Assembly: GCA_022749755.1 (NCBI GenBank)
Contig: CM040451.1
Coordinates: forward strand, 4,850,871 to 4,914,870
DNA length: 64,000 nucleotides
Direction: 5' to 3'
Origin: Azadirachta indica
Taxonomy: Eukaryota; Streptophyta; Magnoliopsida; Sapindales; Meliaceae
Below the pieces are notes generated by a model. That model was not told where the DNA came from and ran no database searches. It saw only the letters and a list, made by a program, of their open reading frames with translations. A program made the position numbers and the translations under genes. This document shows positions 11,404 through 24,399 of the stretch, piece after piece. Every line of letters begins with the position of its first letter. Within the stretch, counting starts at the first letter, position 1.

Positions 11404-14400
11404 TTATATTTATGGCTTTACCTTTAAAATAAATTACATAAAGGAGTAAACACAATATTAAATTAATTAAATTCATGTTTATTTTTTTTTGTCTCATCTC
11501 TCTACACCCCATATTATAAACTTTTTAAAAGTTTATGTTATTTTGTTGTATATAATTACAAATATATGCAAATGTTATTTTTATAATGTAATTAATTTAA
11601 TTTTCTTTTTCATTAATATTGTTTTCTATTCCTCAAAATATTTGCCAAGAATCAAATATAGGGGAAAGATAGAAAATTTCCTTCTTGCCAAACGTAAATT
11701 AATTTTATATATTAATATATTGCATAGAAAAAAAAGTGTAAGATTTTAAGAGATGTAGCTAGCTATTCATGCCCATTGATGTTGATTAAATTTTAACAAA
11801 GCAAATATTTCTTTTTTCTTTTTCACATTTCTTGTTTTGGAGTTAATTACTTTCTCTGAATTACAATATTATATTTTAATCATATGCCTATTATGCTCAT
11901 ACTACATTGTTATAATATTTTAATTTTAAAATTTATCAAACGTACGTTCTCAATTTTTAAAACTCACAACATTTCAATGGCATAGTTTATCTAACAATTA
12001 CTTTTTTAATTTGAGAAATTATTATTTCTTGAATACAATAACCACCAATTATTTTTTAAGTTACAACAAGATCAAACTAGCCCTAATGAAATTTAATTAT
12101 CAAGATTTTATTTTTTCATATAATCAATTAACTATTACTTTAATTTTAAGAAAAGAAAACTTCTCAAAACTCAAAGCTTTTCCTTTGACAGAAAATTTTC
12201 CTTTTATCTTCTTTTTTTCCTATTTATTATATTAAAATAAAAATAGAAAGTTATAAATTTATTTGTTTTCTTCTTATTTCTTATTAAACTAACAAAATGC
12301 AACCAAATATAGGAAACTATAAAGTTTTAAAAAATTTTCCTTTATCTTTTGTCTATTCTTGCTCCCCCTCTTTTCTTTTTTTTCTCCATTAGATTAAAAA
12401 TGAAAAATCCAAAAAATTTGAAAACAATAGAATTATTTGTTTTCTTTTTACTTCTTCTGAAACTGAAAACAATTTAACCCAAAATAGAAAATTTTCCACT
12501 TTGTTGATGAATCACAACAATTAATATATAATTGAACTTCATTATCACAAGAATCAATCAATAAAAACTATAATGTAAAAAGGTGAATAATTTTATGATT
12601 TATACTTCTTGAAGAAACTACTGTTATAATTTGAGACTTTTCTTTTTTATTCGGGTGCAAAAACTTAATCACAATAGAAAGGAATGAGAAAGAGAAGAGA
12701 GATGAAAGATTGAAGAAATTAAAATATAAACGTAATAACTTTTGAGAGTTTTTCTCTTTAGAGAATAAAAATAATAGTTAATTAATTAGGTGAAACGATA
12801 AAATAACATATCACTGATTATTTTATTAGTCACAACAATTTCAAACTCGCCGCAAATTTTTTGTCATGAATAAGCACATCTATAGTAGGATTAAACTAAA
12901 GAACAACATTTACGAAGATTGTGAAATGTTAGTAATCACACTTATTTTTGTCCAAATTCACAATCTAAACTAAAAACCAAGTATTCATAAATATTTTTAA
13001 AATTAGATTTGATCAAACATTAGGGATAGATATATTCTTTCCCTTTATTGTATTATTTCACATTTTGTGATATAGATTGTATACTTAAAATCATATTTTG
13101 AATATAGTTGAAGTACTCGGAGTGCAAGTTACTACCTACACATTAGTGAATTGGCAGCTAGTTTTGGATCCACAAATTAAGGAAGATGGTGTAAAAAAAT
13201 CTATAATATACAATAAAATCTCAAAAAATTTGAGAACTCCTTGTAATAGTTGAATGGGAATTAGATGTTGGCATTTTATTTTATCAAAATCTAGCTGTTT
13301 ATAATTCAAGTTTGAAAACACAAGAACGACGTTAGTATCTCCTTTTAATGAAGATGGTACAGCTTTGGTCTTTAATTGCTAACACCGATAACTCTTGAAG
13401 GCTTATGTAATGAGCAAAGTAATTCGTGGAAAAAAAAACTTAGTATATGTAATGTTGCTTGGTTTAAACCCAGCACTGAGAAGAACTAAATAAGTAAATA
13501 TGGATTAATGTGTTCATAATCCTAACTTTTAGACCTATGTCTCATTCACAGATTAGGAATAGTTGATGGTTTTAGAAGATTGTAAAAGGTGTAGATAAAT
13601 TAAAAGACGCATATATGCATCTTAGATGTCTACTCATCTTAATCATAATCATGTCTTGGCTGTTACTACAACAAGACTTTTATTTTATAACAAATCTAAG
13701 TAAAATTATAGAAAGAAGAAAAAATTGTATATATATTAGCTAGATTCGCACTTCATATAGTACAAACCCTTACATTTGAAAATTTTTATAGAAATTCTCA
13801 TAATTTAATACTGAGTTACTAACAAATTAACTAATATTTACATTATTAATACCATTACAATTGCCCCTAATTGAAATGTATTGAAGATGAGAATTATTAC
13901 TTTAATCTATCTTTAGATGCAAAATATGTGCCCAAAAAAGAAAAATCAACTTATACTTGCAAGTTCTATATATTACCCTGATGAATCTTTTACACGAGCT
14001 TTTCACGACAGAATAGCTATTTCAATTTTCTTACGCTCTACATCAATTCAACAGTCAACAGGAAGTCAAATCATAATAGAGAAAGTTTGTGAGCTAATGG
14101 TACAAGGGAAACCAAATACTAGCATCATATAACTAAATGGCCATAGTAACTTATTGTCATAAATTAGAAGTAATTGATAAGCACAATTTAATAATATAAT
14201 GTTACTTCAAAATTGAATGAATATATCAAATGATGTTACCACAAGTTTCTCCAATCGGCAATACCTTCTGCTCTGCAGAAACAAACAAATGAGCTGAGGA
14301 AACATTTAACAACAGCTTTAAAGTGGGAAAAAGTGGACCCTTATCAAATTAAAAGATTGAATTGCTAATTGAGATATCACAAGTTCCAAAAGATTATGAT

Positions 14401-15080
14401 GAAATTGGAAGCACGTTGTTGCTCAAAAGTGATAGAGATCCCCAAATACCCCTACCATAAAATTATAGCTTCAAATATAAGTTACTAGTAATCATGCTTG
14501 AGACCCAAAATAAAAAAAATGGCATGAAATTAAGTAAAAATTTTGGCATGTGTTCCAATTATCTTAAAGGTATGATTGGGGTGTTGTAACTTTAAATCCA
14601 TAATTACTATAGGATGGAATTACTAGATATTAAGTATGAGGTTACAAGTAAAACTTGATGTTTACAAAGCACTTCACTTCTACACTTAAGAAAAAACGTA
14701 GGAGTCAGGCATACCCTAAATGATGTTATATCTCATGCGATTTCCAGTAAACTCCTAAGCAATGTTATAATGAATTATCATGTGTACCAATCATATAATT
14801 ATAAAATGAACTTACAAACATTTGATGTTGTAGATGATACATGTCTTGCATTATCCAATATAACCATACACCACTACTCAAGGCATACCATATGCAGTAG
14901 GAACCATACATGGTACCTTTTCTAACACAATTTGCCTCATATGCTGTGGGCATGGGTTTCTTGTGTCTATTTTTCTCATGCAATAAATAGCAAAATATTT
15001 GTTGCTTCCATCTTGTGGCTTTTGTTGTTGAAGTACACTTGTATTTGCTTGACTTACCATTTGAAGAGAGAGCCCTCACA
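11404..15080. repeat. Direct segmental duplication, right copy
   Basis: Counterpart of 1-3,455 in the same orientation, including matching runs at 13,917 and 2,457 and the minus-strand gene tail near 14,850. A short insertion relative to the left copy is visible around 13,735-13,860. No independent gene is seen in 11,404-14,600. Confidence 0.85.
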
Positions 15081-15352
15081 CTTGTTCAGTTTCTGTGAAG
15101 TAATATGCCAAAATTAACTAGCACCGACCTTGCTTGGCACCTAATTTGGGTTTATTATACATCTCAATTGGAGTACATATCCTTTTTTATGCCATTAAGG
15201 GTTGACGCCTTTGTAATGGAGGCAGAGATGTTGTATTGAAACCTGTTTTGGCTATTTTCTTTTAGGCTATTGCAATCAATTTAGGCTTGAATTAGAGGTC
15301 TACCTCACTAAGGTGGAATCATCTAAAGTTGAATAAGGAGGGGTGAGGATGG
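14640..15352 (-). pseudogene. 3' half of the split copy (C/D) of the small local gene
   Basis: On the minus strand this aligns with copy B from about 7,755 to 8,350: the block near 15,310 reads like copy B near 7,780, and the block near 14,900 like 8,100. The segment 15,060-14,878 is open, then meets a TGA within the equivalent of a GMPWAV-like stretch. A one-base length difference near 14,855 shifts the frame against copy A. It is cut at 15,352 by the LTR retrotransposon; the other half resumes at 17,669. Confidence 0.65.
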
Positions 15353-15722
15353 TGATGTAGTGCAAAAGTGATACTAAATGTCGTTTTAGCGTACGTTTTG
15401 AATAATTAAGAATAAAGCTCCCAAAGAGAAAAAAATAACCCACAAAAGGAAAGATAAATAACTCATGAAGGGAATAATTAAAAAAAATATATTATTGAAT
15501 GAATTGATTGGTTAAAACTAATGAATAACAAACCTATTCATACTAACATATATTCTAATCCTAAAAGCATAAGGATTCCTCATTAATAAGGAATTTAACT
15601 AAAATTAAAATAATAAACTAGAATTCTACTTAAACAGTAAAATCAAATAAGAATCCTAATTAAAATAAGAAATCAAGATATGACTTAAAATATGCTTTCT
15701 AATTTATTTGACTCTTACTTCA
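15353..15722 (-). repeat. 3' LTR of the deleted retrotransposon
   Basis: Direct repeat of 17,300-17,668. On the plus strand it begins TGATGTAGTGC and ends CTTACTTCA, so on the element strand it has the usual TG...CA ends. Confidence 0.8.
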
Positions 15723-16111
15723 TGTCTTGCATCAATTCTCCTTCCCTTAGAAATAAATTTGTCCTCGTGTTTTGTAGCAACCAAAAGATTATTTGGAGGA
15801 TGACATTTATAGTAAAAGGACTCTTCAATCAATGCAAGGATCTTCGAATATTTGTTGTAATCAAATTGCCTTGTAACTTGTTTGTAGTCTTTTATCTTTT
15901 TTGTAACTCGAAAACAATCAAACTTCTTTTTCTTCATGCTTTTGTTTAAAGATCTACGAGGAATTTGATTTTCCCATAAAAGAATCATCGTAAACTTTCT
16001 TTGGTCAGTCTTTAGATCTTGTTCAATTTGAATTCCAATTGTTTTCCATCTTCTCAACTTGGCTATCTTCAAGAACAATTTGTCTTCCTTCATTTGAAAA
16101 GGTAAAACCAT
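15723..16111 (-). pseudogene. Retroelement 3' coding relic
   Basis: Open frame entering the 3' LTR, with many Lys and Arg residues. It is the last coding remnant before the 3' LTR. Its ending (HEDKFISKGRRIDARHEV) resembles tails of plant gypsy polyproteins, but I cannot assign a domain. Confidence 0.4.
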
Positions 16112-16689
16112 GTTAATCTTATCTTTGAAATAAACTTGTTTGGCTTTAACTTCAATTGATAAAATATCTTCAAGAAGAGATTGTTCAGTATTGGTGTCAC
16201 CTTTAATTTTTCTTGGAATCTTTTTCTATAATATCTATCCAACCAATACAAGCAAGTTTCTAATCCATAATAGAATTATGTTGCACCTTAGAACCTTTTC
16301 GTACAACATCTTCCTCATCGATAGAAGCAAGTTTTATTTCCACATTGGAGTTATGTCATGGATACAACGGATCTTTTTTTTTTTTTTTTATATCTTGATC
16401 TTGATCTTGGTAGTTTCTTCTTCTAATCATTAACTCAACTCATGAAGCAATCTTAACCGTATTGTCAAAATCATAAATGTAGTGTGAATAAACTTGTTTT
16501 CTTATGTCTACACGCAATCCCTTTAAAAATCTTTCAAGCAACCAGTCTTCTGATTTGGGATAATGAAGGCAAACAAAAAGTCTTTGAATTTCATAAGCAT
16601 GTTCTTCAATTGATCTTCTTCCTTGTTGACAGTTCTTAGTAATATATTAGCATGATACTTAGAGATGAAGAATCTTTGCAACTTTTCCT

Positions 16690-16930
16690 TCATATAATAC
16701 CATATATGAATTTTGCCTTTTCCTTGTTTAAGTCATTTTGCTTGTAATTGTCTCTACCATCTAGATGCAAATCCATCCAAGTTATATGATACAATATGAA
16801 CATGATCTTCTTCAAAAATATTATCAATAATGAAGTTATCAATTGTAAAAATCCAATTAAAGACATCCTTCGGATTGTAAACAATTCCATCAAAGCATGA
16901 GAGATCAATAAAAAGCTATCGAATATTCAT
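16690..16930 (-). pseudogene. gag relic
   Basis: In the best frame the minus strand reads FDGIVYNPKDVFNWIF, then EEDHVHIVSYNLDGFAS followed by a Trp and a stop. This matches the layout of plant Ty3/gypsy gag (a FDG start, a DW-type pair, then a LEGEA-W-like end). Stops and frame changes show it is dead. Confidence 0.55.
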
Positions 16931-17283
16931 TGCTCACAATGATCAACATTAATTTTTTATCACTTCCTCTTGATCATTGAATGGTAATGGAAAATTGTGG
17001 TGTGTGCTTAATTGTTGGATAGTGATGAAAGAGTAGTGTAATGCAGTAATAAAAGGCGGCTGGCAGTTGTTTCAGGCAATCAGTTTTTTTTGAATTTTTT
17101 TTGGTATTTTGGACAATTGATATTTTTTGTCTTTTTTGAATTTTTTTGGTAAAAAGGAGATTTTATGGGTATGGTTGATGAGTAGTTGTTTTCTTGGTAG
17201 AAAGAAAGAGTTATAGGTATGGCTGACGAGTGGTTATGAGTGATAGATTTGGGTTATAGGATCGACTCGCCTAGTACAGAGGT

Positions 17284-17298
17284 AAGTTCTAATATCAC
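17284..17298 (-). promoter_or_regulatory. Primer-binding site (tRNA-iMet type, degenerate)
   Basis: On the minus strand, TGATATTAGAACTT lies two bases after the 5' LTR. The usual plant motif is TGGTATCAGAGCTT. Confidence 0.6.
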
Positions 17299-17299
17299 T

Positions 17300-17668
17300 T
17301 GACGTAATGCGGAAGCGATACCAGATGTCATTTTAGTGTATGTCTTAAATAATCAAGAATAGAAATCTCAAAGAAAATGAACAACCCAAAAAAGGAAAGA
17401 TAAATAACCCATTAAGGGAATAATTGAAAAAAAATATATTATTGAATGAATTGATTAGTTAAAACTAATGAATAAAAAGTCTATTTATACTAACATATAT
17501 TTTAATCCTAAAAACATAAGGATTCCCCAAGAATAAAGAATTTAACTAATAATAAAATAATAAACTAAAATCATACTTAAACAACAAAAGCAAATAAGAT
17601 CTTTATTAAAACAAGAAATCAAAATACAACTTAAAATAAACTTTTTAATTTATTTGAGCCTTACTGCA
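17300..17668 (-). repeat. 5' LTR of the deleted retrotransposon
   Basis: Direct repeat of 15,353-15,722. It ends on the plus strand in CTTACTGCA, after which gene sequence resumes. Confidence 0.8.
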
Positions 17669-19200
17669 TAAAAAATGATTGGTAGTTTATGCAAATGAAA
17701 CTGGTTGAAATTGCTTAACTACCATACATACTAGAGAACTCATTACTATGTTAAAATTTTATTGTTTCATGTACAACAAGTGTCGGTTCACATTTTTGGA
17801 GATAATACACTCATTCATGGGTTAGCAACAAAACCTATATTCATGTAAAAGAGAAGCTACAACAGCATGATACTGTCCATCTTCATGTAGTAATTTATCA
17901 AAGTCTGAGCACTGCACTATCCCTTTAGTCACCTGAGTTAGTCCCTTGGATCACAATGCCAATCTATACTTCGAATCAGAGAAGGCTTTAAGATCTTAAC
18001 TTGGTCTGCACCCCTACAAGCCTTGTAGTGAGAAGGAAGAATCACTAAAAGATGAAATATTAGCCTCAAACAAAAATGACCTACAAAAACTAATTCATAT
18101 CTAACAAATAAAGAGAAAGTTACATTTAGCACATAAAAATAGTCAAATTGATCGATTTAAAAAATCATCTAAAAATAACCATACACTTATAAAAACTTGA
18201 TATTCTTAGAAGACATCGGGCTCTTCAGGAAACTCTGGTGATATTGAATCAGCCCTTTTGCTTTAGCTGGGCACCTATATACAAATAAAATTTGAGATTT
18301 TTCTCCAAATCATTCAATAGACAAATAAGAAAATTTCTAGCATCATATTTTTGTTTATTCAAAATATAGCATAATTCATTGCCGCTAATAAGAGAGGCAT
18401 AGTAAGCACAATTAATTTCGCACTATTACCCAAGAAACTGAATAAACCACTCACATGATATTACCCAAAAAGTTATCTATAGTTGGAAATACCACTGCCT
18501 TACTGACACAGAAAAAAGCATACTTAACAGCATTTTTACCTTGAGAGAAAGTGGAAGTTAGAAAACTTGACAAACAACTTGCTTGCCTTAAGTAAATATT
18601 AAAGACGACAAGTACAATTTAGTCAATAAAATCACCACAATAAATGTATCACGTATAGAGAAAATCAGCATTATGGCAATCGACAAGAATAAAATTCCTG
18701 ATTTAAACAACAATAAGAAAATAAAACACAAGTAAATATCAAGATAAAAGATTTGAAAGAAAACCCACAAACAGAAAAAGGAAAATCAATGAAAACCTTA
18801 TCACCTATGCTATGAAAATCCTAATGAAGATAAACAAAAAGGAAGAGTATGAAATTCTCACAATAAACTGAGAGTATTATGTATACATACTACTTTTGAT
18901 AATTATGAGATAGAAAGCCCAAATCAGAAGAATAAAATCCCTAAATTGAAGATAAAATGAAGAAGAGTACTAATGTTTCCTCATACTCATGAGAATTTCA
19001 ATCTTTTAGTTATGAGATTCTTGCATTTTAGTTATCTTTTGAGGTTTGAAGAATGTAGCATTAAGAATTTTGAACATATATTGTAGATAATACTCATCAT
19101 TGTCGTCTTCATCTCGTGGGGGCGAAGTGTTACGAATCGAGTTATCCGTCCAATGAGAAGAGTTACCGATGGATACAAGATAATTGAAAGAGCTAGCCAT
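17669..19200 (-). pseudogene. 5' half of the split copy (C/D) of the small local gene
   Basis: Exon 1 starts at 19,200 (MASSFNYLVSIGNSSHW) and aligns with copy B exon 1. A CGA codon of copy B is replaced by a TAA stop near 19,006, and the splice donor GAGGTAAC has become GAGGAAAC. The exon 2 equivalent near 18,050 keeps the same reading and ends GL plus TAG. Homology continues to 17,669, where the retrotransposon cuts in. The leader near 19,250 keeps the AAACCCTA motif and a pyrimidine-rich tract. It is a decayed relative of copy B. Confidence 0.75.
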
Positions 19201-19400
19201 TTAAGTCATGAATCAGAAACTTGATTGCAAAAGAGAGAGCTTTGATAGAGAATTATTAGGGTTTTAGAAAGAGGAATTTAGAGGGAACTACGAAAGAATT
19301 CAAATTATTGATTATAGCTGTTTAGCTTATTGATATTAAGGCGGCAATCAATAACTCGCCTAGTTTATCGAATTGGTTCATCAGAGTTGGACCAGTCTAC

Positions 19401-22106
19401 TGATGCAAAATTAAAAATTTAGATAAAAGGTATTTTTCACTTACCTCCATTAAAATTTGTAGAAATAATAGGTAGATAGAATGTTTGTGAAAACTCATAT
19501 ATACCACCCTGCTACAGTAATTCTATCCAATGAACTATTATTTGACTATTAAAGTTACTAAAATGTCTAAAATAACCCACATCATTTCTGTTTAAGAAGA
19601 CTACAACTTCAATATGAAAAAATTTAAAATTAAAATTTAATTCATTAGATAATTCATGAAAATCCAAATTTAAAAAAAAAAAATTCAAATCCTGCAATAT
19701 CCTAGCTCAAACTATACAATTTACATTTACTTTCTTTTTTAACTAAAATTCAAAAATAAAAAATTAGAAGCCAAAATATGTGCCAGAGGCAACAGTAGCA
19801 ACAACCATTTTCATCTGTCCAAAAAAAAAAAAAAAGAAAAACAGCCGCCCCTCTCATAAATCATCAGCCCATTACAGAAACTAATTTCATTGTCAATATA
19901 TGCAAACACAAGCAGGCAACAGAAGCCTCAGCTCGATTCATCGTAGGCACCTATAGTAGGCATAAACCTACCCCGCACAAATAATTAAAGGCACAAAAAT
20001 CAGGATGGGATTCACAATCACAGTAGTAATCAAACAACAGTTTTACTATCTCCCAACAATAGCAGCTTAAATAGATTTAAAACCAGTCTGGGATCATTGT
20101 AAATTTTAAAATAATTTGTCATTGTGTATTATAAAAAAATAATCAACTATAAAGAGAATAAGTTAAGTATTTGTTTTTATCATGAGTTTGTGAGGTAGTT
20201 TATATGCATTCTTTAAAATTTCATTGTTAAATATTGTAATAATACAAATGACCAAGATGGACATAATATTAAATAGAAGTTTCATTGTCAAATATAGTTC
20301 TAACTTTGTATGATATCAAATTTAATGAGGTAAAACATTCCAAAAAGAAAATAAATATGTTAAAGATGTGCAATATCATACTCTCATAATAAAAAAATCA
20401 TCTCATAATATTCATTTTTAATTTACATTGTAAATGTATAAATTAAATTAATCAAATATGCATAAATCAAGTATATATATATTCAAGATATTGATCTATA
20501 ATTCTATATGGTGATTGTTTATCAATAGAGATTTATATAGAGAATCGTATGTTCCAAGCAATGAAATGCATACAAAATAAAAGAAAATTTTTTAATAAGC
20601 TGAGTTGGAAATTTTGTTTAACATTAATTATGGGTTTGTACAATTTATGCAAGGATATATATTAAGTTACATGTATACTAAGTTACATGTACAGATCAAA
20701 TTGGTGTTGAAAATTATATTTTGAAGAATAAGTAAATACATGCTTTTAGCAATTAAAAGTATCTTCAGAAAAAAAAAGAGTGTTTAGAATCACTTTAACC
20801 TCTCTAACAATAATTTTAAACAAACTCTTAAAGTAGCCATAATTAACCCAAAAAGAAAGAAATAACCCTTTGTTGATATTTCATGTTGAACTTCTATTAC
20901 CAAAAATTATTAAATGGGGAATTTAATACAATCTATTAATTTAATTTTGTTTATGTTATGTTATATAATGTCAAATTTTAAACTTTTTTACTTATTAATC
21001 TTTTATCCAATTAAATTATCAAAATTTCTTAAATTAATTTTTAAAAATTGTTAACAAATATCAAACTATTGATAGCCAAAAATCAATCATGGACCAAATA
21101 TAAGCTAAATTGATTACATTTGTGATGTGTTTTAAAAAATCCTTTTTCCATAAGGAATAATGCCCTTTTACTAAAAATACACATTTTATTTGTTGAATTT
21201 TATATTATGATAAATTCTTTTATTTTATATCTCGATAATTTCTTTAATATAAATATTTTATTTTAATTAATTTGCTTTAATTAAAATAAGAGATATATAT
21301 ATACTCATACATTATTTTACTAAAGTTGGATTAAAATAAAATATGAGAAATATTCATTTTCAGTGAAAATTGTATATTTTAAAAGGTGAAGAAAGTTTAT
21401 TTTGACAAAAACACATCATAATAAAGCGTTTGTGTATAATTACACACTAATTGCCTATAAAAGGAATACTTATCACATGTAAAAGAAATTTTTTTTTTAT
21501 TTAATAAATCTTTGTTTGTCTTCAACCTACATAGCAAACCAGCAATATTCAAAGAACCAGGCAATCTTGATTTTCTGACTCTTCTTTTGTTGTGAAATCA
21601 AGCTTTGTTCACCATTAAAACATCATTACATCTTTCCTTTGCCGATTAGGATCAATTCTATAATCTTTAAAGCAGATAAAACTTAAATAAGGATTGTAAA
21701 ATCTCCTAGCCACAAATTAAGTTATTTAAATGTATCGAATATGAACTAGATACATCCTGCTTGGCTCTGGATAATACAATGTTATCTACAACTTACCACC
21801 TTTACCTTGTATTCCTTTACATTCTTACTAAACCTAACTCGTTTCTACATACTCAAATCAAGATTTAGGTCTTGTACCATGTTTGAGACAATAGTAAAAT
21901 CTACCAACTATCCTTTCCAATCTAGAAGTCATCTTTAGAAGTCATCTCGAGTTTTCAACATTACCACTCTTGGGTTATTATGTGACTTTCAAAGAAAGTG
22001 GTAGGCCTTACTCTCATCAAATTTAGATTTAAAGTTGTCGAAGATTTGATCCAAATTCAAAAACTCAAGTCATAACAATTTAACAAACTTATTTTGAAGC
22101 AATTTG
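19401..22106. other. AT-rich intergenic DNA
   Basis: No gene that I can support. It contains an A-run at 19,821-19,834 and the reversed copy of repeat F (about 20,930-21,140). 19,760-20,080 is somewhat less AT-rich but has no usable frame. Confidence 0.5.
20930..21140 (-). repeat. Repeat F, copy 3 (reversed)
   Basis: The reverse complement contains GATAATTTAATTGGATAAAA and the AAAATTTGACATTATAT block of copies 1 and 2. It lies upstream of the split gene copy, as copy 1 lies upstream of copy B. Confidence 0.55.
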
Positions 22107-22420
22107 TAACACCCCAAATTTTATCTTAAAAAAACAAAATTTAGATTGCAACTTAACTTCAAATACATCAAACTTAGCATTACAGATAAAATAAAACCTC
22201 CAAATACAATATAAAATCTCAAACTATAATAAACTTTTATTAACAACTTCAGTTAAATTAAAAGTTCGAAACTAAATGTTCCTTATTACAAACATTCCAA
22301 TCTCCAAAATAGTCAAGCTCTAAATCTTTACCAATCTTTTATTCATACCTTAATTTACAAAATAGTGATAACGAGGGGTGAGCCGCCTACTCGGTAAATA
22401 AATTTATACATAAAATTATA
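22107..22420 (+). repeat. Extra copy of the palindrome arm
   Basis: Starts TGTAACACCCCAAATTTT and repeats, in the same orientation, the right inner arm of the palindrome (23,495-23,800), including the GACGAGGGGTGAGC-like block. The TGTAACACCCC start resembles the ends of some plant LTRs, but no primer site or polypurine tract confirms this. Confidence 0.6.
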
Positions 22421-22974
22421 AACAAATAACAGAGAACACAATCATAAAACATTAATTTTAAGAATAATAATATTGTCACTAGATAAACAAATTCTTATTT
22501 TGATGGAAACATTCAATAATAGGTAAGCATGAACATCACATTTAATAAACCACTAATACATTTAATAATATATTTAACTCATGTCTCATAGTATCACCAA
22601 TACCTTGGTGTCTCATTTATAACAATTCAATACATTTGTACCTCAGAAATCCGGTCATTAATAGTCAATAAGTGCACAAACAATAACTCAGCTAGCCAGT
22701 TAATAATAATAATAGAAACAGTTGCTATAGACAATGAGCCAAACATTAATACAAAATATGACTTTTTATGTACAATAGATTCAATAATATTTATTTCACA
22801 TATTCAATTGTGTAATGCATTCAATAATTTATATAAAAAAGTACAACTAATAATCATTATTAAAACTAGCATATGAAAACAATAGATTTGTAGCCACTTA
22901 AGAAAGAAAATGTTGATAAGAAAATAATACACTTTATGATTTAGTAATTAAACAATTTAAGTATTAGTAAAATA

Positions 22975-24060
22975 ATTTTTCTTTAAACTATATTTAAAAA
23001 CAAATATTTAGAAACACTAATAAGATTAGAAAAAATACAATTTTTATTTTAAGAGACTAATTAACATAAATCAGTATTTATTTTGCTTAAAACCATGAAA
23101 ATGATACAAACTTAGAAAGTTCAAAATTTAGTTTACAGAAAAACTTAATTGAAATAAATGCATGAAAAAAATATTTCTTATAAATATGTTCATTCTTACA
23201 ATTATCATTAATAGTTTTAAGCATTTGATTACAATACATTATATATAAATCTACTTACTGAGTAGGCGGTTCACCCCTCGTCATCACTATTTTGTAAATT
23301 AAGGTATGAATAGGATTAGTAGAGGTTTAGAGCTTGACTATTTTGAAGATTGGAATGTTTGTAATAAGAAATAATTTTGAACCTTTAATTTAACTTAAGT
23401 TGTCAATAAAAGTTTATTACATTTTGAGATTTTATATTTGAAGGTTTTATTTTATCTGTAATGCTAAGTTTGATGTATTTGAAGTTAAATTATAACACTC
23501 CAAATTTTATCTCAACAAAACAAAATTTAGGGTACAACTTAACTTCAAATACATCAAACTTAACATTACAGATAAAATAAAACTTTCAAATACAATATAA
23601 AATCACAAAATATAATAAACTTTTATTAATAACTTAAGCTAAACTAAATGTTCAAATATAAATGTTCCTTATTACAAACATTCCAATCTCCAAAATAGTC
23701 AAACTCTAAACCTTTACCAATTATTTATTCATACCTTAATTTGCAAAATAGTGATGACGAGGGGTGAGCTGCCTACTCAGTAAGTAGATTTATATATAAT
23801 GTATTGTAATCAAATGCTTAAAACTATTAATGATAATTGTAAGCATGAACATGTTTATAAGAAATATTTTTTTCATGCATTTGTCTCAAGTAAGTTTTTC
23901 TGTAAACTAAATTTTGAACTTTTTCAGTTTGTATCATTTTCATGGTTTTAAGCAAAATAAAATCGTGATTTATGTTAATTAGTCTCCTAAAATAAAACTT
24001 GTATTTTTTCTAATCTTATTAGTGTTTCTAAATATTTATTTTTAAATATAGTTTAAAGAA
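22975..24060. repeat. Large imperfect palindrome
   Basis: 22,975-23,489 is the inverted copy of 23,539-24,060, leaving a centre of about 50 bases. Landmarks pair in mirror order: GAGTAGGCGGTTCACCCC (about 23,261) with GGGGTGAGCTGCCTACTC (about 23,760), and TTTGATGTATTTGAAGTTAA with TTAACTTCAAATACATCAAA around the centre. The outer 80 bases recur once more at 24,060-24,138. No coding frame is present. Confidence 0.8.
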
Positions 24061-24139
24061 AAACTTACTTGAATCAAATGTATGAAAAAAATATTTCTTA
24101 TACACATGTTATGCTTACAATTATCATTAATAGTTTTAA

Positions 24140-24399
24140 TGATATCAGAGCCACTCCGCGTGTCCTTTTGAACGATGGTGGGGCAAACCTTAGTGAGGAC
24201 ATTGAGTCCCAAAGAGGGGGTGTATGTGACACTCTAGGCAAATCCCACATCGGCAAAACACAGGAGAGATGCTGGGTATATAAGATAGAAAGCTTCAACT
24301 TCCGGTAGATGCTTTTTTGGTTGAAAAGCTTGAAAACAAAACCGTGACGGGTTGTGTGGCCTAAAGTGGATAGTATCTCTAGTGTGCTGAGCTGTTACA
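24140..24399 (+). mobile_element. TRIM-like element, 3' half
   Basis: A primer-site motif TGATATCAGAGCC (24,140-24,152) is followed after about 60 bases by the polypurine tract AAAGAGGGGG (24,211-24,220) and by an LTR-like unit from TGTGACACTC (24,225) to GCTGTTACA (24,399). That unit holds CCCACATCGGC and a TATATAAG box (about 24,276). A primer site and polypurine tract separated by almost nothing is the layout of terminal-repeat retrotransposons in miniature. The 5' LTR is missing: the palindrome repeat abuts the primer site. Confidence 0.6.

Larger units (their letters stand above)
15353..17668 (-). mobile_element. Internally deleted LTR retrotransposon, Ty3/gypsy-like
   Basis: Two direct LTRs of about 370 bases bound an interior of only about 1.6 kb. 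The element lies on the minus strand and splits the small local gene. The interior has a tRNA-iMet-type primer site and broken gag-like sequence. No reverse transcriptase or integrase core is present, so it could move only with help from another element. Several in-frame stops show it is old. Flanking target duplications are not clear. Confidence 0.8.

Noticed and set aside
24069..24308. 79-codon plus-strand frame over the TRIM-like end
   Set aside because: It covers primer site, polypurine tract and LTR start; these are non-coding signals.
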